The notes beneath the pieces are model-generated. The model was given only the letters and a program-made list of their open reading frames with translations, ran no database searches and had not been told where the DNA came from. Both the position numbers and the translations under genes were made by a program. Below are positions 1-11,229 of a stretch of DNA of 64,000 nt, piece by piece. Within the stretch, counting starts at the first letter, position 1. Each line of letters starts with the position of its first letter. Origin of the DNA: Rhodamnia argentea (lineage: Eukaryota > Streptophyta > Magnoliopsida > Myrtales > Myrtaceae); contig NC_063153.1 in assembly GCF_020921035.1 (NCBI RefSeq), forward strand, positions 12,152,001-12,216,000. The letters run 5' to 3'.

Positions 1-1357
1 TAGCAAATTAAGTTGGAGTCTCCCATTCTAAGGACATTAAGCAACTTCACAACGCCATTGGAAAGTTAAAAACATCTCGTGTATTTGTTTTATCAAATTA
101 CAGAATAGGTCAGCTATTCAATCTCTGGAAGTTGACCAACAATATTGGCATGTTGAAGAATCCCTTGGGAGCCGAATCTGGAAAGGCGTGAGAAAATAAA
201 AAGTGACAATCTTATTGAAATACGAAAATTATCATCATTAAGAATCCTAAAGTTAGGGCGGATTGGTACTTGGGGAATTCCAAGGGAAATTAACATGCTC
301 CATCACCTGCAAACTCTACACGTAAGTCGTCGTCACAAGATTGGAGTAGCCAGAGGTTCCCACAAATCTGACCTATCTACGTCTTTGATCATTATCGCTA
401 CTCTCAGTTTCCTTACTTGTCCAACATTAGTAATTCTTGTGAATTGCGGCTAAGTGGTTGCTCTGATATCAGACACACATCGAACCAAAGTGCAGATTGC
501 AACTTAGGTCGTATTGGGAGATTATCGAAACTAAATGTGTTGAAATTGAATCTTCAAAACATCACTGCACTGCCTCCGGAGTGGGCTTCTCTTTCCAATC
601 TAAAGGAGCTCACTTTGTCTGAGCTAGACCTACGACCCCTTGTGCAGCTTCTGTCTTCTCTTTTGCACTTGCAGTTACATTTCCCTAGCATCAGCTTAGC
701 AGGGTTACCCTGCTCCTATTTAAGATTCAGAACATCGACAGGTTTAGTGCTCTATCTCTGTGGAGTGCGAGACATTCCACTTGATGGACTTCCCCGACTG
801 GGGAAGTTAACTGTTGATTCTTGTGAAGTGCTCGAGAGATTATCCATTCCATCGGGTTTGAGGAAGCTACGACAAGCACACTTGTCTGGTTGTCCAGCGC
901 TCGTGAAGATCCGATTTCCAGGAGCATTGGATCTTTGGGGAGCCTGCGCATTGCCACCTGTCGATCTCTGGAGAGGTTACGGGAACATCTAGGCTTCAGC
1001 ACTACGGGAAAATCAAGGTGCACGACGAATTGCAGTCTTCTTGTGAGTTGGAAAATTAAGCGGGACTAATATCCCTTCTGTCAAGCAACTTGAGGAAGCT
1101 GAGACGTTTCGCTGCTTTAAGTTGCCCAAGGGTACTTGAAAATTCTAGTTGTCGGCGATTCAGAAGCACTGATAGAACTTTATGCTTACGACTGCGAATC
1201 TCTGGGAAGACTAGGTGGATCATTAACCTTGAAGATCCTGGAGTATATTCACATCGAAGGGTGTGATGAACTGACTCGTGTGGAGGGCCGTGACAAGCTA
1301 CCATTGGTGAAATTCTTGAGACAGATTGCAGAAAAACATGCCTTGACACGTGCCTGA
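1..1357 (+). pseudogene. TNL leucine-rich-repeat 3' fragment (pseudogene, truncated by window edge)
   Basis: This is the C-terminal LRR part of a TIR-NBS-LRR resistance-type gene whose 5' part lies outside the window. LRR-like phrases appear in changing frames: RILKLGRIGTWGIP near 240-285, then an open stretch 417-992 with LPPEWASLSNLKELTL and LDLRPLVQLL, then 1136-1357 with LKILEYIHIEGCDEL. The order and wording match the end of the LRR of the second TNL at 11.8-12.3 kb (ASLSHLEELILG, LDLKPLVQLP), so the two are tandem paralogues. Frame jumps near 300-417, near 930 and near 1130, with stops between the pieces, make a working product unlikely. Some gaps could be introns, but I see no convincing splice pairs. 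LRR identity is clear; the pseudogene call is inference. Confidence 0.72.
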
Positions 1358-1548
1358 TCGTAAAGGATACCGGTTGGATTGACCATTAGAAATCACCCAC
1401 AGATGGAGATTAAATCAGATTGATCCTTTAGATTAGTATCAAATGACAGTGATCAAAAGATCATTTAATGTACACTGAAGACATTCCCTTCCATGACACA
1501 AAATATATGTCAAAATACTCTTCTCTTCAAGGTTAATAATTGATATTC

Positions 1549-1918
1549 GGGAGCATTTCAAATAAAGGTCTAAAGTGCTCTTAATTTCTGAAATAAGGGT
1601 TTAAAGTTGACCTTATTTCAAAAAATGACCTGAAATGCCCTCATTGTATCAAATAAGGGCCTCACCTCACCGGTCGGCCGGCCGATCAAGAGCATTTTTG
1701 TTAAAATACAATTTTAACCTAATTTTTAGTTAAATTAAAAATAAATAACTCAAATTTAAAAAACAAAATAAAGCGTATAGGCAGGAGGGGGAGGTCACCG
1801 CCCACTGGCTAGCGAACCCTCGCCGAGAGGTCTGGGGGAGGCCGCGACCCTCTGCCGGACTGGGGCGGTGGTCGTGACCCTAGCCAAGGGCGGCGACCCT
1901 CGCCCAGAGAAGTGATAA
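1549..1918. repeat. Truncated copy of foldback family A
   Basis: One arm of a long inverted-repeat element. It consists of short phrases such as 'caaataaaggtctaaagtgctc' style units (A/T-rich, repeated every ~40 bases), then an arm-end segment around 1680-1720 (cggccgatcaagagcatttt) followed by a GC-rich core with gaggtc/ccctcgcc motifs. The same arm-end segment occurs near 38630-38650 in the full-length copy, on the far arm. The second arm is missing here. Confidence 0.5.
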
Positions 1919-2767
1919 AAATGTGCTCTCTTCTCTTCTCCTCTTCTTCCCTTGCACGCTCTAATTCCAACAAACGATGATCAGCTCTGTTTCGTTTCCA
2001 TGGGAACTGAGAGAAAAAATAACAAGTATGAGGAGAGAAAAATAGAGAGGCAGAGACAGGGCACGGTCATTCAATCCTCAAATTCAATTGTGCATTAATG
2101 GGCACCGGTGGATATTGGTGAGGGGGCATTCAATGTGAGAACCAAATCAACCAATCCCAATAAAGCTCTCTCTCTGTACAGGTCAAGCTCTCTCTCTTCT
2201 CTGTACAGGTCAAGCTCTGTGTGGTTCATTGAAGCACGCGCACAGCGATAGAGTAATGCAGTTACGCAGTTGCAGTTGGCGCATTATATGAAGGCTCAGA
2301 GACGCTTTGGGAAGTGTTGTTAGTGCCCGACAAGCTCACGAGAGAGAGAGAGAGAGAGAGGGGTTCCGTTTGGTGGGTTTCCTTACGTATATTGCTTCCA
2401 GAATTGTTAGAGAGAGAGAGAGGGGTTCCGTTTGGTGGGTTTCCTTACGTATATTGCTTCCAGAATTGTTAGATTAGTATCTCCCTAGCTTGATTTTTTT
2501 TTTTTTTTTTTTGGGTTGCATCCTGAATTCTAGCTTCATTTCACTGTCCTGGCTGTCCAGATTCTCCTAAGTCAACTAGGGATCTCTCTATTCGACCAAA
2601 CAAAAAAAACTAGGGATCTATTTTTTGGACCAAAAAAAAAAAAATAGGGATCTCTTATGAAGGGTAATCCTGCTATTCTGATGAACTCTTTCCCTATAAA
2701 AATACTGTGGTTAAGACATCCGGTAATAAGTTTGTTTCTCCTATAATTTCTCCGGCTTAGTTTTCAG
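1919..2767. other. Intergenic, simple repeats; no gene seen
   Basis: The stretch holds GA/CT-rich sequence (2166-2215, 2341-2361, 2411-2422), a perfect 62-bp tandem duplication and a T run at 2493-2512. It resembles decayed upstream DNA of a resistance gene but has no coding signal I can support. Confidence 0.5.
2349..2472. repeat. Perfect 62-bp tandem duplication
   Basis: Positions 2349-2410 and 2411-2472 are identical. Each unit is a 12-base GA tract plus a 50-base unique part starting gggttccgtttggtggg and ending cagaattgttag. The identity suggests a recent duplication, probably by slippage or unequal exchange at the GA tract. Confidence 0.85.
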
Positions 2768-3276
2768 GGAGAATTTACCAAAAGCGAAAAAAATCATAGC
2801 CTGTTACACTTGTACCAATTTAATTTTTAACCCTTTAATTTAGTCCTAAACATTTTGATAATTTGCCAATTGAATCATTCTCGTCAATTTTTATCGGAAA
2901 TTACTGATGTGAATGCTAAGCGCCCTACGTGGCATATTCGATGCTGACATTGACGAATTTTGTAATTTTTTGTAGAAAATATTTTTTTATTATTTTTTTT
3001 CATTGTGCCAACGAGGGCCGATGGTGACCTTCGCCTGCCACAATGAAAGAACAGAGCAAATGAAAAAAAAAAAGAATAATTACAAATATTATCCGCATCG
3101 GCGACAACCGTGTCACGTAGGACAGTCGGTATCCACGTTAGCGATTTCAGGTCAACATTAACCGAAAAGACTCAATTGATAAATTGTCAAAATAAGGATA
3201 AGATTGGCCAGATTGAAAGATTTATGACTGCATTGACATAAGTGCAATAGGTTTAAGATTTTTTGATAATTTTTCC
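2768..3276. repeat. Foldback (long TIR) element, family B, copy 1
   Basis: The left arm (ggagaatttaccaaaag..., then ttacacttgtaccaattt) is mirrored by the right arm (aagtgcaataggttt...gataatttttcc) with scattered mismatches over roughly 120 bases. The centre carries 'acgtggcatattcg', 'acgtaggacag' and 'ccacgttagcgatttc', phrases that return in the copies at 46.0 and 55.3 kb. It has no ORF and is a non-autonomous element. I found no unambiguous target duplication, so class is uncertain (Mutator-like MITE is a guess). Confidence 0.65.
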
Positions 3277-3544
3277 AATGTTTTGTGATTCCATTTTTTG
3301 CCTTTTCTATTTCTCACTATTTCAAGAATTTGAACCAGAGTCTTAAATCTTTTATTTCTCTTTAACTTCTGCTAATTCTGTACGTACACTAAAATAGTTG
3401 GGGTTGTCTTTCCTTTTTTGAATCTTCAGTCCTTTGCAATATATCAGTAGGATTACATGTTTCTGGTTCTTTAATGTGAGGGTTGTGCTTTTTATAATGA
3501 TTGCTAGTACCATCTCTGCATAGGATTCTTGGAAGTGAAAATAG
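3277..3544. other. Intergenic spacer between two foldback elements
   Basis: AT-rich sequence with no convincing gene. The open frame on the minus strand lacks family features. Confidence 0.4.
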
Positions 3545-3980
3545 CTTAAGTACATTACAAATGCTAAAACTTGTATACGGTACTCACTTTAGTGTCAAAA
3601 CTTTCAAAACGACCACTTAAGTGCCAAATTTTTTGAAAATGATCACTTCAGTATCAAAACTTTCAAAACGATCACTTAAATGCCAATTTTTTTTAAAACA
3701 ATCATTTAAGTGTCATTTAAAAAAAAAAAATTGATCATTTCAGTGTTAACTCCTTTGAGACACGTCAGCTCAAATATTAATACAAAAATAGCACGTGTCG
3801 GATTTTCGACAAGCCACGTCGGCTCAAATTGAAGTTGGCCTTGAAGTGATCGTTTTTAGAAGAAGTTGTCATTTAAGTGATCATTTTTGTAAAAGAGTTG
3901 GCATTTAAGTGATCGTTTTGAAAGTTTTGGCACTAAAGTGAGCGCCGTACACAAGTTTTGACACTTGTAGTGTACTTTAG
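3545..3980. repeat. Foldback element, family D, long near-perfect TIRs
   Basis: The left end (cttaagtacattacaaatg, then ctcactttagtg, then aaaactttcaaaacga) is repeated inverted at the right end (tcgttttgaaagttttgg, cactaaagtgag, tgtactttag). The arms exceed 100 bases with few mismatches and contain internal near-tandem units built on 'caaaacgatcacttaagtgcca'. The element could fold into one large hairpin. It has no coding capacity. It lies about 310 bases upstream of the TNL start codon at 4291. Confidence 0.75.
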
Positions 3981-4290
3981 TCACTCAAATACAAATAGAT
4001 ATTTTGTTCCAAAAATCGTAAGAAAAAATTTGGCCCCACAAGGTGCAACATCAACATGTAGTGGTGAAAAAGAAAAAAAAGTCGAGAGACTTCTTTATTT
4101 CAAAAGAAATTAAATTTGATTTTAAAGTGAGCCAGCCAATATATTAAGTCATGGGCACTCTGTTGCTTAATTCACATCACTCACCTCACCTCACCTCACC
4201 TCATTTCTTAGCTTGGCCACCCCACACCAACCCTTTTTTTTTCCTCTTAAGGTGAGAGAGGGATTTCTTGAACTGGTGAGCTTCCTAGCT

Positions 4291-4793
4291 ATGGCAATCT
4301 CAGAGGCCGGGTCGAGTAGCGATGTTGCACCAGCATCACGAGGCGAGTACCATGTGTTTTTGAACTTCAGAGGAAAGGACACTCGTTATGGATTCACAGA
4401 CTTCATCTACGATAGTTTGACAAATGCGGGAGTCCGCGTGTTTAGGGATGAAGAAGAACTCCCCTACGGTGAAGTGATCCGTGAGGAACTTCACCAAGCC
4501 ATCAAGAGCACCATAATCTATATACCCATCTTCTCTCAGACTTACGCTTCCAGTAAATGGTGCCTCCGTGAGCTAACACTCATGGTAGACTACTTGTCTG
4601 AGTCAGAGGGTCAAAAAAGTATCCTTCCCATTTTTTTTCTCGTGGAACCTGACGACGTTAAACCTAAGAGACCACTGTATGAAGCTGATTTCAAGAAACA
4701 CGAGGAGGACTGTCCTGACCAAGTCGAAGTGTGGAAAAGAGCTCTCGGAAAGGTAGATGAACGCAAGGGATGGGTCGTGGGAGAGAAGACAAG
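4291..4793 (+). CDS. TNL exon 1: TIR domain
   Basis: The first in-frame ATG is at 4291 and opens MAISEAGSSSD, followed at residue 20 by YHVFLNFRGKDTR, the TIR strand A/helix A motif. The SSKWCLREL segment (residues 87-95) carries the conserved glutamate (E94) that corresponds to the NADase catalytic residue of plant TIR domains. The exon ends after 'gagaagacaag' with donor gtatta at 4794; two bases of a codon are left over and are completed by the first base of the next exon. About 167 codons, normal for a TNL TIR exon. Without splicing, translation would run into the intron and stop at 4842. Confidence 0.85.
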
Positions 4794-6313
4794 GTATTAC
4801 TCTTTGAAGATCCCTGCCTCTTTCTTCCTTTTTCTGTTTTAAGGGAAAATACTGAAAACAACCTCCAATTGCTGCTCTCATTCAACTTTACATCCTCTGA
4901 TATTAACATCTTCATCAAAATTCTCCCCTACGATGCCGGTAACTTTAATGACATGGACCTACACAATCCTGTTTACCATCTTTTCCCCTTCCCCGACCCG
5001 TAAGGCCTACCAAAATAGTCAAGAGCACCCATTTGCATTTGCTATTTGGGATGATTACCAAAATCGTCTTCAGATTTTGCATCCATATTGATCTGCACTA
5101 TCATTAGGTTCGATCCAGAAAAGAGATTTTTTCCCCCGTGATAAGCGTATGATTTTTCAATTTTCTTTAACTGGGAGAAGACGATCGAAATTGGAGATCG
5201 TATCCAGTGCCAACTATTATTTTACGCATTTTTTAGTCCATGGAACTAAGATCCGGTAAAGAATGTCGTGTCTAAATATTCAATAGGAGCGAGAGCATCA
5301 TGAGAACATGTAAAGAATGATGGGCCCTTCATTTAGGGGCCTCGAGCTGCAGTGATCGAGGGAGGTCCCAATTGAGGCCGGGCAACCTCGATCTGAACCA
5401 GGCCGGAGGCGACGACCGGGGACGAACTCTGATCTGAGTCTGGCGACGGCACAGAGGCCTCGAGTGGGGTGGGGAGAAGAGTGACATGGTGTAGGGGGTG
5501 CCGGATTTTTTACATAGTCTTTTGGGATTACGTAGTCTATGTGACCAACATGTGAGAATTCCGGATTTTTAACCAAAAGTTGGGAGTTACTGGAAAGCAA
5601 ACAGACAAGGCCTGTCCATTTTGTGTTAATATTAACAAAGAAGTCCACCTTGGACAGTTATATTGCGAAACTATACATATGCTACTAACTCTATGACTAG
5701 GTAAGATGCACGCCAAAACCTAGGTGGGTTGGCCCAAACATAGGAATGTACTTACTTAACGGCGTAAAGGAAAAAACGTTTGTTGTGCATCTGAGAATTC
5801 GTACGTATCTTCATTCATTAACCATCAAGTTAGCCTTATGGGAGTCGGGTCTCTTGATTTCAATTTCGAACAGACCTGAATGTGACCTAGCTCTTTTTGA
5901 ATGCCATCATAATCGGATCCTTCCAAAATTTACATGGATAAGTTAAGCCAACCCTAATATTATAGGCCTTTTCTTTTACCAGATTGTGGCTTTCTCGACC
6001 AAACTGTGGATCATCTTGGTTCATGATTCTCCAATTACGGTTGCTGAAATTTGTTTCTAGGTGTAGTTATAAATGCCAAAATTGAACATCTCTTAACTGT
6101 GGTCATCGGGTAAGTCAGAAATTTATGCAATCATAGATGAAAAACATATCAAGTGAGTTCTACTAAATTAGCCTACAACAATTATCTTTTGTGCTCAAAT
6201 TTCGTTCTGATGTACTTCAGATCTTTTCAAGTAAAGATTTCGCCAATCCCAAAGATGATGCGCGGGTATGAAATCAATCTAGTAACTAATGAAAGCGCTT
6301 TTGTGCCTTGCAG
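4794..6313 (+). other. TNL intron 1 (1520 bp)
   Basis: Bounded by gtatta and ccttgcag, and phase-compatible with both exons. It is long for this intron. It contains a short GC-rich patch around 5335-5480 (gaggcgacgaccgggg), similar in style to the cores of the foldback elements, and no gene of its own. Confidence 0.7.
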
Positions 6314-7422
6314 CCAATCTGTGATTGTCCAATCTGTTGTTGAAGAGGTTTTGAAGAAGCTGAAGATAAAACAAAAAAGAGTGACTGAATATTTAGTTGG
6401 ACTTGATGATCGGATAAATGAATTGACAGAGTTTTTAGATGTCAATCACGATGATGTGCGGCTCATTGTAATTTATGGGATGGGTGGCATCGGTAAAACA
6501 ACTATAGCCAAGGTTGTCTTCAATAAACTATGGTCTCACTTTGGAAAGTGTTGTAGCTTCCTTGAGGGCATTAGAGAGTTGCCTAAGGAGCGCATGGTCT
6601 CGTTGCAGAAGAAATTAATATCTGACATTAGTGGTTCTGGATTGGCAGAAATCATCCACGATAGTGATTACGGAATGATGAGGATTGAAGAAACACTTAG
6701 AGATAAGAAGGTCCTTGTGGTTCTGGATGATGTTGATAAGAAAGCGCCCATTGAATATCTAATAGGAAAGTTCAAATTAAAGCAAGGATCAAGAATAATT
6801 ATTACAACGAGAGAAAGAGAAAGTGATATTATGCAAGTTGAGGGATTGACAGATAAAATTAAATGGTATGAGATGCAAATGATGGATGATCGTCTTGCGC
6901 TTCGGCTTTTTTGTCTGCATGCCTTTGGTAAAGACGATCCTTCGGATGATTATCGTAAGCTTTCAAGGGAAGTTGTCTCACTTATGGGAGGACTTCCTTT
7001 AGCTATGGAAGTGGTAGGTTCGTTACTTAAGGATAAGAAAAAAAAAATTATGGGAAGAGAAGTTGGCCGAGTTAAGGGAAGCACCTAACAAAAATATTGT
7101 ACAGAGGTTGAGGATTAGTTATAATGACCTAGAAGAATTTCAGAAAAAAAATTTCCTTGATTTAGCATGCTTCTTTTTCGATGAGAAGGAGACTGATGCA
7201 ATTTACATGTGGGAAAGTTGCAACTTTTACCCCTTAGGAGGAATTGATCTCCTTAGGAAGAGGTGTTTGATAAAGATATTGGACAATGGGATGTTCTGGA
7301 TGCATGATCTACTTATAGCATTGGGAAGGCAAATTGTCCGTGAAGACAGTCAAGGTGACCTTGGAAAGCAGAGTAGGTTATGGATTGCAGAAAAGGCCCA
7401 AGATATCATAAATACCGAAGAG
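6314..7422 (+). CDS. TNL exon 2: NB-ARC domain, with +1 frameshift
   Basis: ATP/ADP-binding switch module. Visible motifs in order: VGLDDRI linker; P-loop GMGGIGKTT (about 6479-6505); kinase 2 KVLVVLDDVD (about 6709-6738); RNBS-B GSRIIITTRE; GLPLAMEV (about 6992-7015); then, after the frame change, a winged-helix part NFLDLACFF and the MHD motif (WMHDLL, about 7300). The reading frame breaks at the 10-A run 7038-7047: with nine As the protein would run through DKKKKLWEEKLAELREAP without a break. The exon ends with donor gtaagt at 7423. All key nucleotide-binding residues are present, so the A run is the only lesion in this exon. Confidence 0.85.
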
Positions 7423-7583
7423 GTAAGTAAGAAACGTGCCATTTTAAAATAGAAGTTGTATATCCTAAAATTAAGGATTCCTTTTTTGTTTAGAATATCA
7501 TTTTTTTCTGCCCATTCAAGTTATAAAACATAGTGGCAGAAGTTGACAAACTTCTTCACATCATTGTGAAATTTCACTTGCAG
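7423..7583 (+). other. TNL intron 2
   Basis: A 161-bp intron with donor gtaagt and acceptor ttgcag, joining phase 0 codons. Position and size are usual for the intron between NB-ARC and the first LRR exon. Confidence 0.7.
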
Positions 7584-7736
7584 AAGAAGCGCACGGTCGA
7601 GGGGCTACGTATATGTGGATCAATTAGAAGTGAAGACTTTGAAAGGTTACCAAACCTAAGATTCCTCTACTTAAATGAGGGAACTTATGTTGGGGACTTT
7701 GCAAGGTGTGATTCAAATTTAAGATGGTTTTCTTGG
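7584..7736 (+). CDS. TNL exon 3, 5' part: start of LRR, cut by solo LTR
   Basis: The exon opens KKRTVEGLRICGS and continues to NLRFLYLNEGTYVGDF and NLRWFSW, the standard first LRR of TNLs. The coding sequence stops being TNL-like exactly at 7737, where the LTR begins, and picks up again in the same frame at 10618. Reading into the LTR gives a stop after about 8 codons. Confidence 0.8.
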
Positions 7737-10612
7737 TGTAACACCCTAAATTTTGGGCAATGAAAATAGTGAAATCTAGTCTATGGAACGACTAGAAAAT
7801 TTTAATTTGATGCTCAAAGTTTGGATGTTAAGAAATTAGAAATCGGAAATTTCCGGGACCGTTACTCGAATTGGAATAAATTCCGATTAAATGAGTAATT
7901 GCGTCTTAGAATTAGAAAATTCCATTAATCCTTGTTCGGGATAATTTGACTCGAGTTCGGATGAAATAACCCACCGTCGGGTTTCCGGACGGCCGAAATT
8001 CCTAGGGTGCGAAATTACGAAAATACCCCCGGCCAAAATGTGAAATTACGAAAATGCCCCTAGGGTTTTATGAACTAATGGACAAAGACATTAAATTAGT
8101 GGACCCCACGTGACCAGCTCAGCCCTTAGTCAGCCCTCTAGAATTCTCTCTCGTTTTCTCTCTTCTCCTCCCACGTACACCCCTCATTTCCACCGACTTG
8201 CTCCAGCTCTTTTCCTCCCTTCGTTTCTTCATTTTCAGCAACAAACCTCACAGAAACCGACCACCCAACCATACTACAACATCCATAGAACCACCTCGAA
8301 GTGATCGGACCGCCGCCGCACCGCCGGAGTCGCCGGAAAACCCGCTGCAAAAGGGCTTCGCGAATTGCCCTGTTTTCGCCGGACCTGTGCTGCAGCTGCT
8401 TCTTCGCTTCTGTTTTGCACAAGTCCAGCCACCGCCACTGCCTCCGACCACCCTTAGACACCTCTAGACGTCACTCAGCCATCCCAGCTCGCCCAGTCAC
8501 CGCCGGACAGCCCGGTAAAGCCCCAGAACCGCCGGACTTCTCTGCTGCCCTGTTTTGACTTCTGTTACAACCGGTTCTGTGCTCAGCCCCTATTCGCCGT
8601 CACGCCGCCCTTCTCCGCCCACCTCCGGCCACCATAAACTCCCCGACACACCCTCGAACCATCCCCACCAGCCCCACGACCTCCCGCCGCCGCTAGAGCC
8701 CCCGGAACAGCCCCGACCTCCTCCCCTGTTTCAGTTTCCCCTGCTCTGTTTTGCTGCTGCAGCTGCTGTTTGCTGCTGCCGGTTGCTGCTGCCGGCGCCA
8801 CCTCCGGCCACCGTGAGCCACCACCGGCCACCAGCATCTTTTCCCCGACCACCTTGCACCTCCACCATCAATCCCGAAGCCGATCGCCGCCCGTAGCCCA
8901 CCGTAGGAGCCCAATTAGCCCCGGCCAGCTGCTGTTTCCCCTGTTTTGGGGCTGGGCTAGTTTCTGTTGGGCCTGTTTATTGGGCCTGCGAGTTGGGCCT
9001 CGGCCCAATCTGCTGTGGGTTGTTAAATTGGGCTTTATATTAGGCCCGCGGACTCATTCAATCAAAAGTTGGGCCCGTAGTTCGAGGATTTTGGTTCGCG
9101 ATCCGTTCGAGCCCAAAGTTCGCGCTAAGGATTTTTCGGAGGATCGTCATTGGCTTAACCTCGCGCAATTAACGGTGAGTCGACCTCTAATCCTTGGCTA
9201 AGTTGTTAATTACGTTTGGATTAGTTTAATTAGATTATTAGGGTATTTTGTTAGATTAATTAGGGCCGATTTAGGCTAGAGACTCGGTTTAGGTTAAATG
9301 GCCCTAATTAATTGGATTAATTTGATTGTGGCTAGTTTGGTCGGAATAATTGATTAATTGATTAACATTGCTTGATCACGAGCGAATAATAGGTCGAGGG
9401 TGAGCGTAGGATTGATTGGTGATTTGGATTTAATTACGTACGATTGAATTGAATGTTTGTCATTGAATTATTGATTTATGCTCGATTATAATTTATGTGG
9501 ATTAATTGATGAAATGCCTTGGTGGATGGCTAGTCAAATTGATTGATTGGTTGGAGTTTGATCACTCGGTTTATGGATGCGAGGTCGCATGGATAACATG
9601 TGCATTTGTGTGATTACTCAAGAGTTTCGTTGTGTGAGCATATCGCGTGAGCATTTGACTAAATGCAGATTATAAACTGGTTATTTGCTGAGTATGCTTG
9701 AGTGGTCACACGATGAATTATTCCTGTCAAGTTCGTGCCGTGCCGGTCGTACGGAACTATACGACTTGTCGGATGCACATCAATTCGTGCCGTGCGCGTC
9801 GTACGGATTACACGATTGACGGATGCCGGTCGCAGCTTGTGACGGACCGAAGCCCCTACAAGGATTCCCGATAGTGCCGTGTCGTGCCGGTCGTACGAGT
9901 CACATGGGCTATTAGATGCCGTCGCCGGAAGTAAGGGACGAAGCCTGGTCCCGCCAGTAGACATTGCCGGTCGTAGTGTAAAGTCACATCGGTCGTGTGC
10001 AATTGGGCCGGATGGCCGTTAATAATCGGACCACGTGTGGTGTCTGCGTATGCGATTGACATGATATCTATGGGTTGCTATGTGTAGCATATTATGCTGA
10101 GCATACCGTGTGATTTTCAGCAGGTAAGTTGCATGTGATTGGGATATTTATATATCAATACGTGATTGACTAATAGGACCCTACGAACGAATCAACGCCT
10201 TAGCCGGGCTTAGGCGTTAACTCACCGAGATTTATATCTCACCACATCGTTGTTAAACTATTTTCGGGTTCTAAGTAATGGAGCTAGTAGTGCTTGAAAA
10301 GCTATTAAGGACGAGAGTGACGTAGCCCTATTGAAGTAGGTACTAAGTTGATCCTTCCCCGTCCCGAAGTATGGGACCAATTAGCGTGTCATTTCGGTTG
10401 ACTCACCACGTGATTGTAAATTAAATGATGTTTTTGAATTAATGTGTTTTTCCTACTTGCCTATCCCTATTTTATATTTTTGTCCGGGAATATTATACGT
10501 TTCCGCATGCGTAGTTAATCTTATGGGTTGATAGCGTATACGGGACGCTATCCTTTTAGCCCGAGGGACGAGATGACGGGGATGCCGCGTGCTCAAGGAT
10601 CGGGGCGTGACA
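7737..10612. mobile_element. Solo LTR (2876 bp) of an LTR retrotransposon, probably Ty3/gypsy
   Basis: The element starts tgtaacaccctaaa and ends cggggcgtgaca, the TG...CA ends of an LTR. It is flanked by the 5-bp direct repeat cttgg at 7732-7736 and 10613-10617. No gag/pol, primer-binding site or second LTR is present, so it is a solo LTR left by recombination. The length and the TGTAACACCC/GGGCGTGACA style of ends recall the long LTRs of the Tekay/Del chromovirus lineage; that assignment is inference. GC-rich stretch 8280-8960 gives spurious proline-rich ORFs. A local cluster of short repeats (gtgccggtcgtacg type) lies at 9730-9980. Confidence 0.85.
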
Positions 10613-10617
10613 CTTGG

Positions 10618-10734
10618 TGTCTTCCTCCCGAGGAGGATTTTGGGGCGAAGAATTTGTATCCGAAATGGCTTGTTGTTTGCAAGCTTTTCGATATTAAGTT
10701 CAAGGATTATTCAAAAGCATGGAACTTGATCAAG
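10618..10734 (+). CDS. TNL exon 3, 3' part
   Basis: Resumes the interrupted exon in frame: CLPPEEDFGAKNLYPKWLVV then CKLFDIKF and KAWNLIK, which corresponds to the usual TNL stretch ending with a lysine before the intron. Donor gtaaat at 10735. The clean resumption proves that the LTR inserted into a formerly continuous exon. Confidence 0.8.
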
Positions 10735-10821
10735 GTAAATTACATGTTTCAACTCTAGTCTAATAATTTATGTGTGTACTATCCGAAGGTTCTTACGCTT
10801 GACATGCCATCCTTTCTACAG

Positions 10822-11140
10822 AGTGCACCTGATTTGAAAGTTCTCTCATTTACAAGGTGTTACGGCATAACGACAATCCCGGACACCTCTGGATGTTCAG
10901 CTTTAGAGAGATTGACTCTTGAACATTGCTCCAGTTTAAAGAGAATTGAAAGCTTCGTTCAAAAGTTACAATCATTGATCGAGTTAAAGATCGAAGGATG
11001 CAAGGATTTTACGGATTTTCCTGAAGAGGTGGGAGCACTTGTGAAGCTTGAGCACTTCTCACTATCGAGATGTAGCATGTTTAAGGAACTCCCAGGCTCA
11101 ATTGGAAATTTAACCTTATTGACGGAGTTAGACTTAACAG
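10822..11140 (+). CDS. TNL exon 4: LRR
   Basis: Acceptor ttctacag precedes SAPDLKVLSFTRC. LRR units of about 23-24 residues follow (ALERLTLEHCSSLKRI, SLIELKIEGCKDFTDFPEEV, LLTELDLT). Donor gtaagt at 11141 leaves one base, completed by the next exon at 11230 (acceptor ttctgacag). Confidence 0.78.
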
Positions 11141-11229
11141 GTAAGTGCATTGCCAAATTTCCAAACTCCATAAAAATATTAAAATCCAAATATTTATAGT
11201 ATGAAACTTGAGAATCTTTCTTCTGACAG

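Noticed and set aside
6153..6313. Upstream extension of the NB-ARC open frame
   Set aside because: A good acceptor at 6312-6313 and phase match with the TIR exon show this is the end of intron 1.
8110..9201. Several overlapping Pro/Ser/Ala-rich open frames on both strands
   Set aside because: They lie inside the solo LTR and reflect its GC-rich composition (ccgccg, ccacc). No domain, no codon-bias signal, frames on both strands equally open.
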